The notes: generated by a model not told the origin, from the sequence alone. A DNA stretch of 64,000 bases from Sediminimonas qiaohouensis DSM 21189 (GCF_000423645.1 NZ_AUIJ01000007.1:85105-149104), one strand, 5' to 3'. Shown: positions 17,728 to 27,345, numbered from the stretch's first letter. Translations and numbers: made by a program.

Positions 17728-18875
17728 CTGACTGGAACGCAATGAGCGATGCGGATTTCCGCAAAGAGGTGCGCGGGTTCTTTGAGGCGGAATATCCCGA
17801 AGAGTTGCGCCATCTGCCGCACCGCCCCAAATTCGCCGAAATCGAGCATTGGCATCGCAAGCTGCATGCCAAGGGATGGGTCGCTCCGGCCTGGCCTGCG
17901 GAATATGGCGGTATGGGGCTGAACGCGGCCAAGCTTCTGATCTTCTACGAAGAACAGCAACGCTGGGGTGTGAACCGCGGTCGTGACATGGGCGTGCAGA
18001 TGGTCGGGCCGCTGATCATCAAGTTCGGCACTCCGGACCAGAAGGAGTATTGGCTGCCGCGTATATTGAGCTGCGAAGACATCTGGTGTCAGGGCTATTC
18101 CGAGCCCGGTGCCGGATCCGATCTGGCCAACCTGCGCACACGCGCGGAGAGCGATGGGGACGATTTCGTCATCAACGGCCAGAAGATCTGGACGACGATG
18201 GCGCATGACGCCACGCACATCTTCATGCTGGTGCGCACAGATCCGGATGCACCAAAGAAACAGCAAGGCATCAGTTTCCTGCTGGCACCGATGGACCAGC
18301 CCGGTGTCGAAGTGCGCACCATTACGACGCTCTCTGGAGAAACCGAGTTTTGCGAGGTCTTCTTCGACAATGCCCGCACGCCTCGGGAAAACCTCGTTGG
18401 CGAGTTGAACAAGGGCTGGACGATGGCCAAGGCGCTTCTGAGTTTCGAGCGCATTTTCATTGGTTCGCCGAGCCTGGCCCAGAACGCTCTGGGCCAGCTC
18501 GAAAGCTTTGCCCGGGGCCGTGGCGCCTTTGACGATCCGGTGTTCCGGGACCGATTTGCGCAGGCCGCCCTCGACGTTGAGGATCACGCCGCGCTCTACG
18601 CGCGATTCGCCGATCAGCTCAAGCGCGGGGAAACGCTGGGCGCGGATGTCTCAATGCTCAAGATCTGGGTGACCGAGTGCTTCCAGCGCATTACCGAACT
18701 GATGATCGAGGCGGCGGGCCCGGATGGCGGCACGATTGGCCCGCTTCAGGTCGGAAATGTGAGCGTGGACGTCCTGTCGAGCTTCTACAAGGCCCGGCCG
18801 ACAACGATCTACGGCGGATCGAACGAGATCCAGCGCAACATCCTCTCCAAGGCCGTCCTCGGATTGCCTGGCTGA
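17724..18875 (+). CDS. Acyl-CoA dehydrogenase, catalytic subunit (pair 1)
   Basis: A 383-residue acyl-CoA dehydrogenase. The ATG at 17724 overlaps the partner's stop (ATGA). Motifs: SEPGAGSDLANLRT, GQKIWTTMAHDATH, TEFCEVFFDNART and TIYGGSNEIQRNI. Glu242 in LLSFERIFIG fits the catalytic base of the isovaleryl-type group, and the partner lacks it. It likely forms a heterotetramer that desaturates a bulky or branched acyl-CoA and reduces ETF. It belongs to the 15451-20936 operon. Confidence 0.9.
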   Translation: MTDWNAMSDADFRKEVRGFFEAEYPEELRHLPHRPKFAEIEHWHRKLHAKGWVAPAWPAEYGGMGLNAAKLLIFYEEQQRWGVNRGRDMGVQMVGPLIIKFGTPDQKEYWLPRILSCEDIWCQGYSEPGAGSDLANLRTRAESDGDDFVINGQKIWTTMAHDATHIFMLVRTDPDAPKKQQGISFLLAPMDQPGVEVRTITTLSGETEFCEVFFDNARTPRENLVGELNKGWTMAKALLSFERIFIGSPSLAQNALGQLESFARGRGAFDDPVFRDRFAQAALDVEDHAALYARFADQLKRGETLGADVSMLKIWVTECFQRITELMIEAAGPDGGTIGPLQVGNVSVDVLSSFYKARPTTIYGGSNEIQRNILSKAVLGLPG

Positions 18876-18908
18876 GCCCACACCAATCTCCAACGAAGGA
18901 AGAGAATC

Positions 18909-19718
18909 ATGTCGGAGCGTTATGCAAAATACGACAAGCTGAAATTTGACTACCCGGTGGATCGCGTCCTGCGCATCACGTTCGACCGGCCCGAGACCTT
19001 CAATTCCGTGGATGCCGAAATGCACACACAGATGACGGATATGTGGATCGATATCGACCGCGACCCCGACATCAACGCGGTTATCGTGACCGGGGCGGGC
19101 AAGGCGTTTTCAGCGGGCGGCGATTTCAGCCTGATCGAAAAGATGATCGGGGATTCGCATGAGATCATGAAGACGTGGAAGGAAGCCAAAGACCTCGTCT
19201 ACAACATCATCAACTGCAATAAGCCGATCATTTCCGCAATCAATGGCCCGGCGGCCGGTGCCGGTCTTGTGGTGGCCATCTTGGCGGACATCTCGATCGC
19301 CGGCAAGAAGGCGAAGATCGTCGATGGTCACCCGCGTCTGGGTGTTGCCGCCGGGGATGTTGCGGCGATCATCTGGCCGCTGCTGACCTCGATGGCCAAG
19401 GCGAAATATTACCTGATGACCTGCAAGCCGGTGTCCGGCGAAGAGGCCGAGCGCATTGGCCTCGTGTCGATGTGTGTCGAGGATGACGAATTGCAGCAGA
19501 TCGCCCTGGATACGGCGGTGGAACTGGCCAACGGTTCGCAAAGCGCGATCCGCTGGACCAAGTATTCGCTGAACAACTGGCTGCGCCAGGCCGGGCCGAT
19601 CTTCGATGCCTCGACCGCATTGGAAATGCTTGGTTTCATGAGCGAGGACGTGAAGGAAGGCGTGTTGTCGCACCGCGAAAAGCGCGCGCCGAATTTCCGC
19701 AAGGACTGCCCGCTTTAA
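18909..19718 (+). CDS. Enoyl-CoA hydratase/isomerase family protein
   Basis: A 269-residue crotonase. Landmarks: [28 protein letters not shown] (first oxyanion segment) and [15 protein letters not shown] (second). The usual acidic pair region is [16 protein letters not shown], with Asp but no Glu, so the chemistry may differ from simple hydration. 33 bases after the dehydrogenase pair and 21 before the PaaK-like ligase, in the same direction. Substrate unknown. Confidence 0.88.
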   Translation: MSERYAKYDKLKFDYPVDRVLRITFDRPETFNSVDAEMHTQMTDMWIDIDRDPDINAVIVTGAGKAFSAGGDFSLIEKMIGDSHEIMKTWKEAKDLVYNIINCNKPIISAINGPAAGAGLVVAILADISIAGKKAKIVDGHPRLGVAAGDVAAIIWPLLTSMAKAKYYLMTCKPVSGEEAERIGLVSMCVEDDELQQIALDTAVELANGSQSAIRWTKYSLNNWLRQAGPIFDASTALEMLGFMSEDVKEGVLSHREKRAPNFRKDCPL

Positions 19719-19739
19719 CCCGGGAATGGAGGCATGGTC

Positions 19740-20936
19740 ATGTCTGACGACGTCTACAGAGACATAGCTCAAGCCTATGCCGCCGCGGCAGAGAAGGCCC
19801 CCGGTCTGAAATCGCGATTTGCGGCTGCCGGATTCGATCCGGCGGCTGTGACATCGCTGGCGGACCTGTCGCGTCTGCCGGTGATGAAGAAAGAAGACCT
19901 TCTGAAGATCCAGCGCGACAACCCGCCCTTCGGCGGATTCCTTGCCTCCGATCTGAAGGATGTCGGGCGGATCTACGTCTCACCCGGCCCGATCTTCGAA
20001 CCGGCGCTGCCGGGCGGTGGCGGGCACGGGCTGGATCTGCTGTTCAAGGCAGTGGGCGTGGGTGCGGGGGACATCATCCTGAATACCTGGATGTATCATC
20101 TCGTGCCGGCTGGGTTGTTGTTCGACGAAGCGGCGCAGGCCGCAGGCGCCACGGTCATTCCCGGTGGCGTGGGTAATACCGAGCTTCAGGCACAGATTAT
20201 CGTCGAAACCGGCGTGACCTCGATCTGTGCCTCGACCGCGTTTTTCCTGACACTCGCGGACAAGGTGATCGAAACCTATGGCCGCGACGCGTGGACGGTG
20301 AAGACCGCCTTCCTCGGGGGCGAGATGGGCGACTGGATGGCCAAGCGCCGCCGGATCGAGGCCGATTATGGCGTGTCGACCTGGGCCGCCTATGCCACCG
20401 CCGATCTGGGCCTTGTCGGCTATGAGGATGGCGGCGAAGGCTATCTGGTCCACCCCGACCGCGTGGTGCAGATATGCGATCCGGTCAGCGGCGCGCAGGT
20501 GACTCATGGCGAACCGGGCGAGGTTGTCGTGACCGCCCGCGACGCCACCTGGCCGATGATCCGGTTCGGCACCGGCGACAGTGCATTCGCGCTGGAAAGC
20601 AACGCGGATGGCAGCGTCAGCCGTATTTCAGCATTGCAGGGCCGGGTCGGCGCGGCGGTAAAAGTGCGCGAGATATTCGTCTATCCGCGAGTGATCGAGG
20701 AAGTCATCATCGCCGCGCCGGGCGCCAAGGGCGCGCAGGCCGTGGTGACGCGGGAAAACGATCGCGACATGATCCGCATTTCTCTTGTGCTTGACGATGA
20801 CGCTGACGCATCCGCCGCCGAGAAAGCCGCCGCCGAGGCCTTTCAGCTTCATGCAAGGATCCGTGCCGACGCGGTTAACATCGTCGCCGAGTTGCCGGAA
20901 GATGCGGACTTGATCGTCAACCAGAAAGATGGTTGA
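19740..20936 (+). CDS. Phenylacetate-CoA ligase-like adenylate-forming enzyme
   Basis: A 398-residue protein resembling PaaK-type AMP-forming CoA ligases: SRLPVMKKEDLLKIQRDNPP near residues 40-60, the C-terminal half with YATADLGLVGYE, HGEPGEVVVTA, MIRFGTGDSAF and GRVGAAVKVREIFVYP. ATG 19740 is chosen because GGAGG lies seven bases upstream. PaaK-like enzymes activate aryl-acetates or other carboxylates to CoA thioesters. The P-loop region (SPGPIFEPALPGGGG) departs from the typical SSGTTGxPT, so ligase activity is probable but the substrate may be unusual. Last gene of its operon. Confidence 0.8.
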   Translation: MSDDVYRDIAQAYAAAAEKAPGLKSRFAAAGFDPAAVTSLADLSRLPVMKKEDLLKIQRDNPPFGGFLASDLKDVGRIYVSPGPIFEPALPGGGGHGLDLLFKAVGVGAGDIILNTWMYHLVPAGLLFDEAAQAAGATVIPGGVGNTELQAQIIVETGVTSICASTAFFLTLADKVIETYGRDAWTVKTAFLGGEMGDWMAKRRRIEADYGVSTWAAYATADLGLVGYEDGGEGYLVHPDRVVQICDPVSGAQVTHGEPGEVVVTARDATWPMIRFGTGDSAFALESNADGSVSRISALQGRVGAAVKVREIFVYPRVIEEVIIAAPGAKGAQAVVTRENDRDMIRISLVLDDDADASAAEKAAAEAFQLHARIRADAVNIVAELPEDADLIVNQKDG

Positions 20937-20981
20937 CGGCCTGTCCGAAACCTCCGTGACCAGCAGGCGGAACGCCAAACG

Positions 20982-21005
20982 GCGGCAGGGCAACCAACCT
21001 GCCGC
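20982..21005. terminator. Hairpin between convergent genes
   Basis: An eight-base stem GCGGCAGG/CCTGCCGC with an eight-base loop lies between the ligase gene (plus) and the flavoprotein gene (minus). There is no T run, so it may be a Rho-dependent or structural end rather than an intrinsic terminator. Confidence 0.4.
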
Positions 21006-21014
21006 TCTCATCCG

Positions 21015-21980
21015 TCACGCACAGAGCGCCTCCTTCGCAGCACGGTATTCCCTGTCGAGACGGTCAACGTAGTCCGCTGTCGTCGTCACCGCATGCACCG
21101 CGCCGATCCCCTGGCCGCTGCCCCAGATGTCGCGCCAGGCCTTCGGGCGGACGTCGCCGGTGGAGAGGTTGAGCTTGTTGCCTTCACCGGTCAGGTTGTC
21201 CGGGTCAAGCCCGACCGCCCGGACCGACGGTTTGAGATAATTGGCGTTCACGCCGCTGAAATAGCTGGTGTAGAGAATATCGTCGGCGCCGCTGTCGACG
21301 ATCATCTGCTTGTAGCTTTCGGCGGCGACAGCTTCGCTGGTGGCGATGAACGGCGAGCCGATATAGGCGAAGTCGGCGCCCATGGCCTGCGCTCCCAGAA
21401 CGGAGCGCCCTGTGGCAATGGATCCCGACAGGGCCAGCGGACCGTTGAACCATTCGCGGATCTCCTGAACCAGCGCAAAGGGCGACAGGCCACCTGCGTG
21501 GCCTCCTGCACCGGCGCAGACCGCGATCAGCCCGTCGGCCCCCTTGTCGATGGCCTTCCTGGCAAACCGGTTGTTGATCACGTCGTGCAGCACGATACCA
21601 TCGCAGCTGTGCGCCGCCTGGTTCACGTCTTCCCGCGCGCCCATCGAGGTGATCCAGATCGGCACCTTCCAGCGGGCACAGATCTCGACGTCGCGTTCGA
21701 CCCGGTCATTCGAGCGGTGCACGATCTGGTTGACGGCGAAGGGCGCGGCCGGCCGGTCGGGGTTGGCCTGATTATGCGCGTCGAGCTCTTCGGTGATGCG
21801 TTTGAGCCAAGCGTCCAGCTGGGGTGGCTCTCCATCGGCTTCGCGCGCGTTCAATGCCGGAAAGCTGCCGATCACGCCGGCCTTGCACTGGGCGATGACC
21901 AGGTCAGGTCCCGACACCAGAAACATCGGGGAGCAGATCACAGGCAGGCGCAGACGGCCCAGAGGGGAGTCTTTGTACAT
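21015..21980 (-). CDS. Nitronate monooxygenase / 2-nitropropane dioxygenase-family FMN protein
   Basis: A 321-residue TIM-barrel FMN protein. RLPVICSPMFLVSGPDLVIA opens the family; GADGLIAVCAGAGGHAGGLSPFALVQEIR carries the His-containing flavin segment, and ALSGSIATGRSVLGAQAMGADFAYIGSPF the phosphate-binding loop. Relatives include nitronate monooxygenases, FabK-like enoyl reductases and uncharacterised proteins in CoA catabolic clusters; here an enoyl- or quinone-type reductase is as plausible as nitronate oxidation. It is divergent from the crotonase at 22206. Confidence 0.85.
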   Translation of the reverse strand: MYKDSPLGRLRLPVICSPMFLVSGPDLVIAQCKAGVIGSFPALNAREADGEPPQLDAWLKRITEELDAHNQANPDRPAAPFAVNQIVHRSNDRVERDVEICARWKVPIWITSMGAREDVNQAAHSCDGIVLHDVINNRFARKAIDKGADGLIAVCAGAGGHAGGLSPFALVQEIREWFNGPLALSGSIATGRSVLGAQAMGADFAYIGSPFIATSEAVAAESYKQMIVDSGADDILYTSYFSGVNANYLKPSVRAVGLDPDNLTGEGNKLNLSTGDVRPKAWRDIWGSGQGIGAVHAVTTTADYVDRLDREYRAAKEALCA

Positions 21981-22030
21981 GGTCCATTTTCTTCATAACT
22001 TCAGATATTTCCGGCGAATCCGAGGTTTAC

Positions 22031-22045
22031 ACCAAAGTGTTTGGT
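22031..22045. promoter_or_regulatory. Perfect inverted repeat in a divergent intergenic region
   Basis: ACCAAA-GTG-TTTGGT sits in the 225-base gap between the divergent flavoprotein (minus) and crotonase (plus) genes. The gap contains no gene. The repeat is unlike motif A and motif B of this window and may be the site of a different regulator. Seen once only. Confidence 0.4.
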
Positions 22046-22205
22046 AGACACTCATACAGAGCGAAACATCCCTGCCGGAAGATCACAACGGGAAAAGACG
22101 GCACCGTGAATTTCACATGAGTCTGTTTTTCGACGCCAGGGTATGTGCGGTGAGCCACCCCATCCTTAGCGTGGCACGAGCCGACTCATTCGGGAGGAAG
22201 AAGCG

Positions 22206-22976
22206 GTGCCATTGCTCTACAGCCGCTCGGAGGGTGTCGGTCGGATGACCTTCGATTTTCCGCAGAAGAAGAATGCGCTTGACCAGGACGCACGCAAGGA
22301 GATGGAGCGTATCGTCACGGAAGTCCGGGATGACGACCGTGTCCGCGCGCTGCTGATCGGCGGAACCGGTGGCGCGTTCTGCGCGGGTGGCGACATCAAC
22401 ACATTCGCCGGCTCGACCCCCGTCGCCATGCGCAACCGTATGAAGCAGCAGCACCGCGTCACACGGATGCTCCATGATCTGGAAAAGCCGGTGATAGCGG
22501 CGGTCGCGGGACCTGCATTCGGTGTCGGGTTCAATATCGCGCTGCTGGCCGACGTGATCCTGGCCGCACCGTCGGCCCGGTTCTGCCAGGCCTATGCGCG
22601 GGTGGCGATCGTGCCCGATGGCGGGGGGCTTTACCTGCTGTCACGGGTGGTCGGGACGCAGCGCGCCAAGGCGATGTTCATGACGGCTCAGGTGATCGGC
22701 GCGCAGGAGGCACGCGATCTGGGGATCGTTCATGCGATTCACGACGAAGACGCGCTGGAGCCGGAAGCCTCTGCGCTTGCCGCGCGACTGGCCGAAGGGC
22801 CGACCCGTGCCTTCGGGCTGGGCAAGGCGATGCTGAATCGGGGCATGGATTGCGACCTTGCCACCTACCTTGAGATCGAGGCCACCGCCGAAGCCTTTAT
22901 CATGCAGACCGAGGATCACCGCGAAGCTGTGGCCTCTTTCAGGGAAAAGCGCCAACCGCGCTTTGGCGGAACATGA
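22206..22976 (+). CDS. Enoyl-CoA hydratase/isomerase family protein
   Basis: A 256-residue crotonase with GTG start after GGGAGGAAG. Motifs: FPQKKNALDQDAR, AFCAGGDINTF, AAVAGPAFGVGFNIA and FCQAYARVAIVPDGGGLYLLS, the last with Asp in the PDGG motif as in PaaG-like proteins. First gene of the 22206-30376 operon; its stop overlaps the start of the frameshifted CoA-transferase (ATGA). Substrate unknown. Confidence 0.88.
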   Translation: MPLLYSRSEGVGRMTFDFPQKKNALDQDARKEMERIVTEVRDDDRVRALLIGGTGGAFCAGGDINTFAGSTPVAMRNRMKQQHRVTRMLHDLEKPVIAAVAGPAFGVGFNIALLADVILAAPSARFCQAYARVAIVPDGGGLYLLSRVVGTQRAKAMFMTAQVIGAQEARDLGIVHAIHDEDALEPEASALAARLAEGPTRAFGLGKAMLNRGMDCDLATYLEIEATAEAFIMQTEDHREAVASFREKRQPRFGGT

Positions 22977-24158
22977 CGGCGGCGGCCGGCCCCCTGTCCG
23001 GTCTCAGGGTGATCGACCTGGGCCAGGTCTACCTCGGCCCCTATTGCGGGCTGATGTTCGCGCTCATGGGGGCCGAGGTCATCAAGGTGGAGCCGCCCGG
23101 CGGCGACAGCATCCGCGGCATCGCGGGCGGGCGCGAAAACCCGGCGGCGATGATGCTGAATTCCAGCAAGCAAAGCGTGGTGATTGATCTTCAGTCGGAC
23201 GAAGGGCGCTCCGCGCTGCTGGCGCTGGCCGATACCGCCGACGTGCTGATCGAGAATTCCCCGGCCCGGCACGATGGAAAAGCTGGGGCTGGGGTGGAAG
23301 ACGCTCTCGGCCCGCAATCCGCGTCTGGTCATGGGGTCGGGCAAGGGCTACGCCGCCGATTCCGTCTACCGCGATGCGCCGGCGATGGATTTTCCCATTC
23401 AGGCCCTGACCGGACTGATGTCTGTGACCGGGTTTCCCGATGGCCCGCCGGTGAAATGCGGCGCGGCGATCACCGATTTCCTCGGCGGCATCCACCTGTT
23501 CGGCGGCATCATGGCGGCGCTGCATGCCCGCGGCACGACCGGGCGCGGCGACTTCGTTCAGATCGCCATGCAGGACGTGACGCATCACGCGCTGGCGTCG
23601 AATATCTCCAGTTTCCTGCTGGCGCCTGAGGGGTTTGCGGACCGTGCAGGCAACAGCCAGGCTGTGCTCAAGGTCGCGCCCTACGACCTGTTTCCGGCGC
23701 GGGACGGGCAGGTGGCGATCATGTGCCTGAACGATCGTCACTGGGATCAACTGAGCCGTGCCATGGGCCGGCCCGATCTGGCCGAGGATCCCGAACTGGC
23801 CGAGGGACCCGCGCGCTGTGCGCGGCGCGCCGAGGTCGATGGCTGGGTCGCGGAATGGACCACGCAGCATACCCGCGCCGAGATTTTCGCGACTTTGAGC
23901 GACGCGCGTGTGCCGGGCGCGCCTGTGCGCACCCTGGCCGAGGTGGTGGCAGACGAGGACATGCGCGCCCGCGGCATGGTCCACGACCTTCCGCACCCGG
24001 ATCTGGGAACGATCCCCGTACCCGGGTCGCCGATGGAATTTGCCCGTCACGACCGCGTGGCCCCCAGGCCCGCCCCGGAAGCGGGTGCCGATACGGCGTG
24101 CGTGCTGGACGCATTGCGCCAGGCCGGGCTTTCCCCACTCTCAGAGGACAGAAACTGA
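22973..24158 (+). pseudogene. Class III (CaiB/BaiF) CoA-transferase interrupted by a +1 frameshift
   Basis: The N-terminal third (LSGLRVIDLGQVYLGPYCGLMF through ADVLIEN) is in one frame; the rest (MEKLGLGWKTLSARNPRLVMGSGKGY onward, with the likely catalytic Asp in ITDFLGGI) is in the next. Removing one C from the CCCC run at 23259-23262 restores ADVLIENSRPGTMEKLG, the standard family sequence, and a protein of about 394 residues. Flanks and codon use are normal on both sides. It is either a recent inactivating mutation or a sequencing error; the dehydrogenase follows by one base, so the operon order is intact. Confidence 0.85.
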
Positions 24159-24159
24159 C

Positions 24160-25338
24160 ATGTTCAAGCTCGATCCGGAACTGGAAGATTTTCGCCACGA
24201 GGCCCGCAAGCTGGCCGAACGGGAGTTCGCCCCCATGGCCGCCTATTGGGACGAGAAAGAGGAATTTCCGGCCGCCAATCGCGACAAGCTGGCCGAGCTT
24301 GGCTATCTAGGCATGTTCATCCCCGAGGAATACGGCGGGTCCGGCGCGCCCGTGGTGCAAGGCACCGTCTTTCTGGAGGAAATGGCGCGGGTCTGTTTCA
24401 ACACCGCGCTGGTCTCGCAGCTTTACCTGAATGGTCCGTCGCGGGCGATCAGCGTTCTGGGCAACGACGAACAGAAAAAGCGGTTCCTGCCGGACATGGC
24501 GGCGGGCAGGAAATTCATCGCCATTGCCATCAGTGAACCCGAAGCGGGATCCGCAGTCACCGACCTGCGCACCACGGCCACCAGGGACAGCGACGGCTGG
24601 GTGCTGAACGGCAACAAGTGCTGGTCGACCGGGGCACATGTGGCCGATTATGCGCTGGTCTTCTGCCGTTTCGGCAAGGCCAGTGGGGCGAGGGGGATCG
24701 GCGCCTTTGTCGTCGATCTGAAGAAACCCGGCGCGCGGATCGGCCACATATCGCTCAAGATGGGTGGCCGGGGTCTGACCGAGGCCGAGATCATCCTGGA
24801 AAACTACAAGGCCGGTCCCGAGGATGTGCTGGTCGAAGGCGATCCGGAAAGCTCACGTTCCTTTGCGCTTCTGATGAGCAGTTTCGGACCCGAGCGTGTG
24901 GGCAATGCGGCGATGTGCGTGGGTCTGGCGCAAGGCGCCTTCGAGGCGGCCAAGGAATATTCCGAGATCCGTCATCAGTTCGGACGTCCCATCAACGAGT
25001 TTCAGGGCCTGCAATGGAAGATCGCCGACATGGCGACGCAGATCCACGCGGCCCGGCTCATGGTCTATCGCGCCGCCACCAACCCGGCGCCGAACGGCTT
25101 TCCCGACCCGATGGACGCGACCATGGCCAAGCTCTATGCCAACGAAATGGCGCAACGGGTCACGAACGAGGCGCTGCAGATCCACGGCCACAACGGCTAT
25201 ACGCGTGAATACCCGCTGGAACGCATGGTGCGAGACGCGCGCGGCTTCGCTCTTGGCGGTGGCACGGTCGAGATCCTGCGCAACACGATCGCCGCCATGG
25301 TCTATGGCCACAGCTTCAACCAGCGGCGGGGAGGGTAG
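24160..25338 (+). CDS. Acyl-CoA dehydrogenase, likely catalytic subunit (possible pair 4)
   Basis: A 392-residue acyl-CoA dehydrogenase. The start at 24160 follows the CoA-transferase stop by one base; a longer open frame is spurious. Motifs: LGYLGMFIPEEYGGSG, SEPEAGSAVTDLRTT, GNKCWSTGAHVADY, IHGHNGYTREYPLER. Glu245 (FGPERVGNA) sits at the isovaleryl-type base position, and the C-terminal position is Gly (LGGGTVEIL). The following gene is a dehydrogenase lacking this Glu, so the two could form one heteromeric enzyme, although each is full length. Confidence 0.91.
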   Translation: MFKLDPELEDFRHEARKLAEREFAPMAAYWDEKEEFPAANRDKLAELGYLGMFIPEEYGGSGAPVVQGTVFLEEMARVCFNTALVSQLYLNGPSRAISVLGNDEQKKRFLPDMAAGRKFIAIAISEPEAGSAVTDLRTTATRDSDGWVLNGNKCWSTGAHVADYALVFCRFGKASGARGIGAFVVDLKKPGARIGHISLKMGGRGLTEAEIILENYKAGPEDVLVEGDPESSRSFALLMSSFGPERVGNAAMCVGLAQGAFEAAKEYSEIRHQFGRPINEFQGLQWKIADMATQIHAARLMVYRAATNPAPNGFPDPMDATMAKLYANEMAQRVTNEALQIHGHNGYTREYPLERMVRDARGFALGGGTVEILRNTIAAMVYGHSFNQRRGG

Positions 25339-25343
25339 GGCGC

Positions 25344-26498
25344 ATGCATCCTTCCTTGCTGACCACGGATCAGATCGCGCTGAAGGACGCGGCGCGCAAG
25401 CTGGCGCTGGGTGAATTCCGCGACCGGGCCGCGCGCTGGGACCGTGAGGGCATCTACCCCGACGAGAACCACCATCGCCTGGGCGAACTCGGCTATCTGG
25501 GCATGACCATCCCCGAGGAATTTGGCGGCGGCGGGGTTTCGCTGGTGGATTGCTATCTGGTGATCGAGGAACTGGCGAAGGTGGATTTCAATACCGCGCT
25601 GATTGTCCATGATCAGAACGTCTCGCCCCGGATCATCGCCACTTGCGGCAGCGACGCGCTCAAGCGTGCCTTCCTGCCGCGCTTCGCGGCGGGCGAGATC
25701 GAATGTGCGATTTCCTGGACCGAGCCGGAGGCAGGATCGGACGCGACGGCCGTGACGACCTCGCTGCGGCCCGATGGCAATGACTTCGTACTGAACGGCG
25801 GCAAGATCTTTACCACCTTCGGTGACCGGGCCGATTACCTTCTGGTCTATGCGCGGTTCTGCGACAGCAAAGGGGCGCGCGGCATCGGCACGGTTCTGGT
25901 GGAACGCGAGAGCCCCGGCGTCACGGTGCACATCCTCGAACAGAAGATGGGCGCGCGCGGCTGCAACGAATGCGAGATCCATTTCGACGATGTGCGGGTT
26001 CCGGCGGAAAACATCGTGACCGAGGGTCTGGCCGGAAATTCCAGCGGCTTTGTCCGTCCGCTTGGCGTGTATAACGGCACCCGCGTCGGCATGGGGGTTC
26101 TGGCGCTCGGCGTGGCCGAGGGCGCGTTCGATTTGGCCTGTGACTACATGAAAACCCGCCGCCAGTTCGGCAAGGCGCTGTCCGACATGCAGGGCCTGCA
26201 ATGGATGATGTCGGACATGAAGGTGCAGATCGAGGCCGCCCGGTCGCTGTGCTACACCGCGCTGTCGCTGATCGACCGAGGCCAGCCCGATCCGACGCTG
26301 TCCTCGATCGCCAAGGTCCAGGCCACCGAGATGGCGCAGCGCGTGACCCACGACGCCATGCAGATGTTCGGCGGTTACGGCTATTTCGGCTCGCTGCCGC
26401 TGGAGCGGATGGTGCGGGACGTACGGATGCTGACGATCACCGGAGGCACGACACAAATTCACAAGAACGGGATCGCACGGGCGCTGTTTGCCGACTGA
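25344..26498 (+). CDS. Acyl-CoA dehydrogenase lacking both usual catalytic Glu positions
   Basis: A 384-residue acyl-CoA dehydrogenase-fold protein, five bases after its neighbour. TEPEAGSDATAVTTSL, GGKIFTTFGDRADY, MGARGCNECEIHFDDV, MFGGYGYFGSLPLERMVRD are typical. At the isovaleryl-type base position it has Thr246 (YNGTRVGMG) and at the medium-chain position Gly (ITGGTTQIHKN). Either it is the partner of the preceding gene, or it uses another base or another reaction. Confidence 0.88.
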   Translation: MHPSLLTTDQIALKDAARKLALGEFRDRAARWDREGIYPDENHHRLGELGYLGMTIPEEFGGGGVSLVDCYLVIEELAKVDFNTALIVHDQNVSPRIIATCGSDALKRAFLPRFAAGEIECAISWTEPEAGSDATAVTTSLRPDGNDFVLNGGKIFTTFGDRADYLLVYARFCDSKGARGIGTVLVERESPGVTVHILEQKMGARGCNECEIHFDDVRVPAENIVTEGLAGNSSGFVRPLGVYNGTRVGMGVLALGVAEGAFDLACDYMKTRRQFGKALSDMQGLQWMMSDMKVQIEAARSLCYTALSLIDRGQPDPTLSSIAKVQATEMAQRVTHDAMQMFGGYGYFGSLPLERMVRDVRMLTITGGTTQIHKNGIARALFAD

Positions 26499-26526
26499 CG
26501 GATTTTCGCCTGAGGGAGGGGCGGTC

Positions 26527-27303
26527 ATGGCAAGTGACATCACAGTTGAACGCAAGGACGGTCTGGCCATCGTGTCGCTGAACCGGCCGGACAAGCTGAA
26601 CGCGCTGACCCTTGAGATGCGGGTCGAGCTCATGGACAGCTTCCGCCGGATGCACACCGACCCCGAGGTCCGGGCGGTGCTGCTGAGAGCCGAGGGGCGT
26701 GCCTTCTGTGCGGGAGCGGACATCTCGACCATGGGCAAGGACGATGTCTGGGGCGACCTTGCGCGTCTGCACCGGGCACATCAGATGATCCTGTCGATCT
26801 ACAATTGCGAAAAGCCGGTGGTGGTGGCGGTGCGTGGGCCAGCGGTGGGGATCGGGCTCAGCATGGCGCTGGCCTGCGATGTCCTGCTGCTGTCCGAGAC
26901 CGCGAAACTCGGTCAGGTCTTTCGCAGGATCGGCTTGGCCCCGGATGGCGGCGCGGCGTTCTTTCTTCAGAACCTGATCGGACGGCAGCGGGCGACAGAC
27001 CTTGCCTTCTCGGCCCGGCTGGTGCCCGCGCAAGAGGCCCTGAGCCTGGGTCTGGCGAGCCAGGTGCATCCCGACGACGCGCTCGATGACGCCGCAGCGG
27101 AATATGCGGCAGACCTGGCCGCGGGTCCGACCTTTGCGCTGGCCGGGGCCAAGCGGTTGATGCGGGCCGCGCTGCAACCTTCGCTTGAGAGCTTTCTGGA
27201 AACCGAGGCCATCATCCAGGGGCAAATCATCAAGAGCGCAGATCACGCCGAAGGCATCGACGCCTTTCTGAGCAAGAGACAACCGGTGTTCCGAGGGGCA
27301 TAG
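26527..27303 (+). CDS. Enoyl-CoA hydratase/isomerase family protein
   Basis: A 258-residue crotonase; ATG 26527 follows GAGGGAGG. Motifs: SLNRPDKLNALTLEMR, AFCAGADISTMGKD, VAVRGPAVGIGLSMALACD and LGQVFRRIGLAPDGGAAFFL. The PDGG Asp resembles PaaG-like isomerases. 28 bases after the dehydrogenases and 42 before the TRAP transporter genes, on the same strand. Confidence 0.89.
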   Translation: MASDITVERKDGLAIVSLNRPDKLNALTLEMRVELMDSFRRMHTDPEVRAVLLRAEGRAFCAGADISTMGKDDVWGDLARLHRAHQMILSIYNCEKPVVVAVRGPAVGIGLSMALACDVLLLSETAKLGQVFRRIGLAPDGGAAFFLQNLIGRQRATDLAFSARLVPAQEALSLGLASQVHPDDALDDAAAEYAADLAAGPTFALAGAKRLMRAALQPSLESFLETEAIIQGQIIKSADHAEGIDAFLSKRQPVFRGA

Positions 27304-27345
27304 CCACTTGGTGCGCGGCCCGACATGACAGGGGAAGATACGGCG

